This document shows positions 6,332 to 6,778 of a stretch of DNA of 6,778 bases, piece after piece. The notes beneath the pieces are model-generated. The model ran no database searches and was not told the DNA's origin. It saw only the letters and a list, made by a program, of their open reading frames with translations. A program made the position numbers and the translations under genes. The stretch's first letter is position 1; each line of letters starts with the position of its first letter. Source of the DNA: Roseimaritima sp. (lineage in GTDB: Bacteria; Planctomycetota; Planctomycetia; Pirellulales; Pirellulaceae); assembly GCA_007124075.1 (NCBI GenBank), contig SLFV01000050.1:1-6778 (forward strand), given 5' to 3'.

Positions 6332-6778
6332 ATGAAAAAGTGCTTTCGAATCGCCCGGATCATTATCATCGGAGGTTTGCTGTCATCGGCAACCTCGGTA
6401 GCGTTCGCACAACGTCCGGTCGTCCCCGGTACCGGTCAATTGATTTCGGCAGTCGGAGATGATTTCGAGGACGCCAACTGGAAGTACATTTTCAATAATC
6501 CCAAAAGCACTGAAGAAAACGACGACAATCAACGTGGTCCGACCGGGAAAGCCGTGAACGGACGTTGGTACGAAGGGATTAAGCGTGGGCATCCCGATGT
6601 GGTGGAACGTGTCCCGGTACCGCCGGGCGGTTTGCCTGGCAGCACCCATGGCCTGTTGCTGAAATCGCTACAAACCGGTGTTCCGGGGCGTCCCAGTGGC
6701 AGAATGCAACAAGACGACTTTGTGGCCAATGTGCAGTACCGGCTGAAACGAAAGGTCAGCGTCAATGAGGTCCCGAGT
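6332..6778 (+). CDS. Secreted protein of unknown function (3'-truncated)
   Basis: An open frame of 149 codons runs from ATG at 6332 off the end of the window, so the C-terminus is missing. The start is supported by a textbook signal peptide: KK at residues 2-3, Arg6 and Arg9, a hydrophobic core IIIIGGLLSSA (10-20) and an A-F-A cleavage motif at 24-26 before QRP. A weak AGG (6319-6321) lies ten bases upstream. The mature start contains SAVGDDFEDANWKYIFNNP (39-57), then a polar, Gly/Pro-rich segment (KAVNGRWYEGIKRGHPD, VPVPPGGLPGSTHGLLLKS). The 'DDFED..W' opening and later 'GLLLKS' recall the first strands of concanavalin-like jelly-roll domains in secreted planctomycete proteins, but this is only an impression and no catalytic residue can be named. 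Base composition matches the neighbours. A different-frame open stretch at 6211-6462 overlaps it but lacks a signal peptide. Confidence 0.82.
   Translation, partial: MKKCFRIARIIIIGGLLSSATSVAFAQRPVVPGTGQLISAVGDDFEDANWKYIFNNPKSTEENDDNQRGPTGKAVNGRWYEGIKRGHPDVVERVPVPPGGLPGSTHGLLLKSLQTGVPGRPSGRMQQDDFVANVQYRLKRKVSVNEVPS

Noticed and set aside
6211..6462. 83-residue open frame overlapping the start of the secreted-protein gene
   Set aside because: It is in a different frame from the signal-peptide-bearing gene, overlaps it by 131 bases and shows no motif. Its start also lies inside the direct-repeat pair.
5960..6778. Integration site at the tRNA-Gly 3' end
   Set aside because: No second copy of the tRNA 3' end is seen downstream in the window, and there is no integrase gene or foreign composition next to it.

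Overview
The window reads as ordinary chromosomal backbone from a planctomycete, most likely of the Pirellulaceae (Rhodopirellula-like). This rests on moderately high G+C, a TPR protein ending in an 'NNLAWVLATSP...LSTLAAAYAELGQFEKAIDWA' block, and a GT39-type membrane protein carrying an '[13 protein letters not shown]' motif. Both sequence styles are familiar to me from that phylum. The assignment is from recognition only; no database search was possible.

Layout, left to right. (1) 1-126, plus strand: the extreme C-terminus of a protein made of a degenerate KEKAE pentapeptide repeat, encoded by a 15-bp purine-rich minisatellite. (2) 127-292: a short convergent gap with a compact GC hairpin that looks like a terminator for the leftward genes. 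(3) 293-4071, minus strand: three genes transcribed leftward. In order of transcription they are a GRHPR-type glyoxylate/hydroxypyruvate reductase, ispG (the iron-sulfur enzyme of the MEP isoprenoid pathway) and a multi-span GT39/PMT-like glycosyltransferase. The last two overlap by four bases (GTGA), so they are very probably one translationally coupled unit. The reductase is separated from ispG by 255 bp holding a candidate terminator and a candidate promoter. (4) 4072-4189: a divergent promoter region with a perfect 7-bp inverted repeat around a TTGACA hexamer. (5) 4190-5887, plus strand: an exported TPR scaffold protein. (6) 5913-5985: tRNA-Gly(CCC), only 25 nt after the TPR stop. (7) 5986-6331: non-coding, with a hairpin and a pair of near-identical direct repeats. 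(8) 6332 to the end: the 5' part of a secreted protein of unknown function with a clear signal peptide.

How the genes relate. IspG makes the isoprenoid precursor from which polyprenyl-phosphate carriers are built, and GT-C/GT39 enzymes normally take their sugar from such carriers, so the ispG-glycosyltransferase coupling makes metabolic sense (inference). The reductase probably serves glyoxylate/hydroxypyruvate metabolism independently. The TPR protein and the secreted protein both act outside the cytoplasm, but nothing here ties them to one pathway.

I found no mobile element, CRISPR array, defence system, toxin-antitoxin pair or biosynthetic cluster. The points worth a second look are the overlap, the divergent operator candidate, the tRNA lacking room for its own promoter, the minisatellite tail, the direct repeats and the uncharacterised secreted protein.
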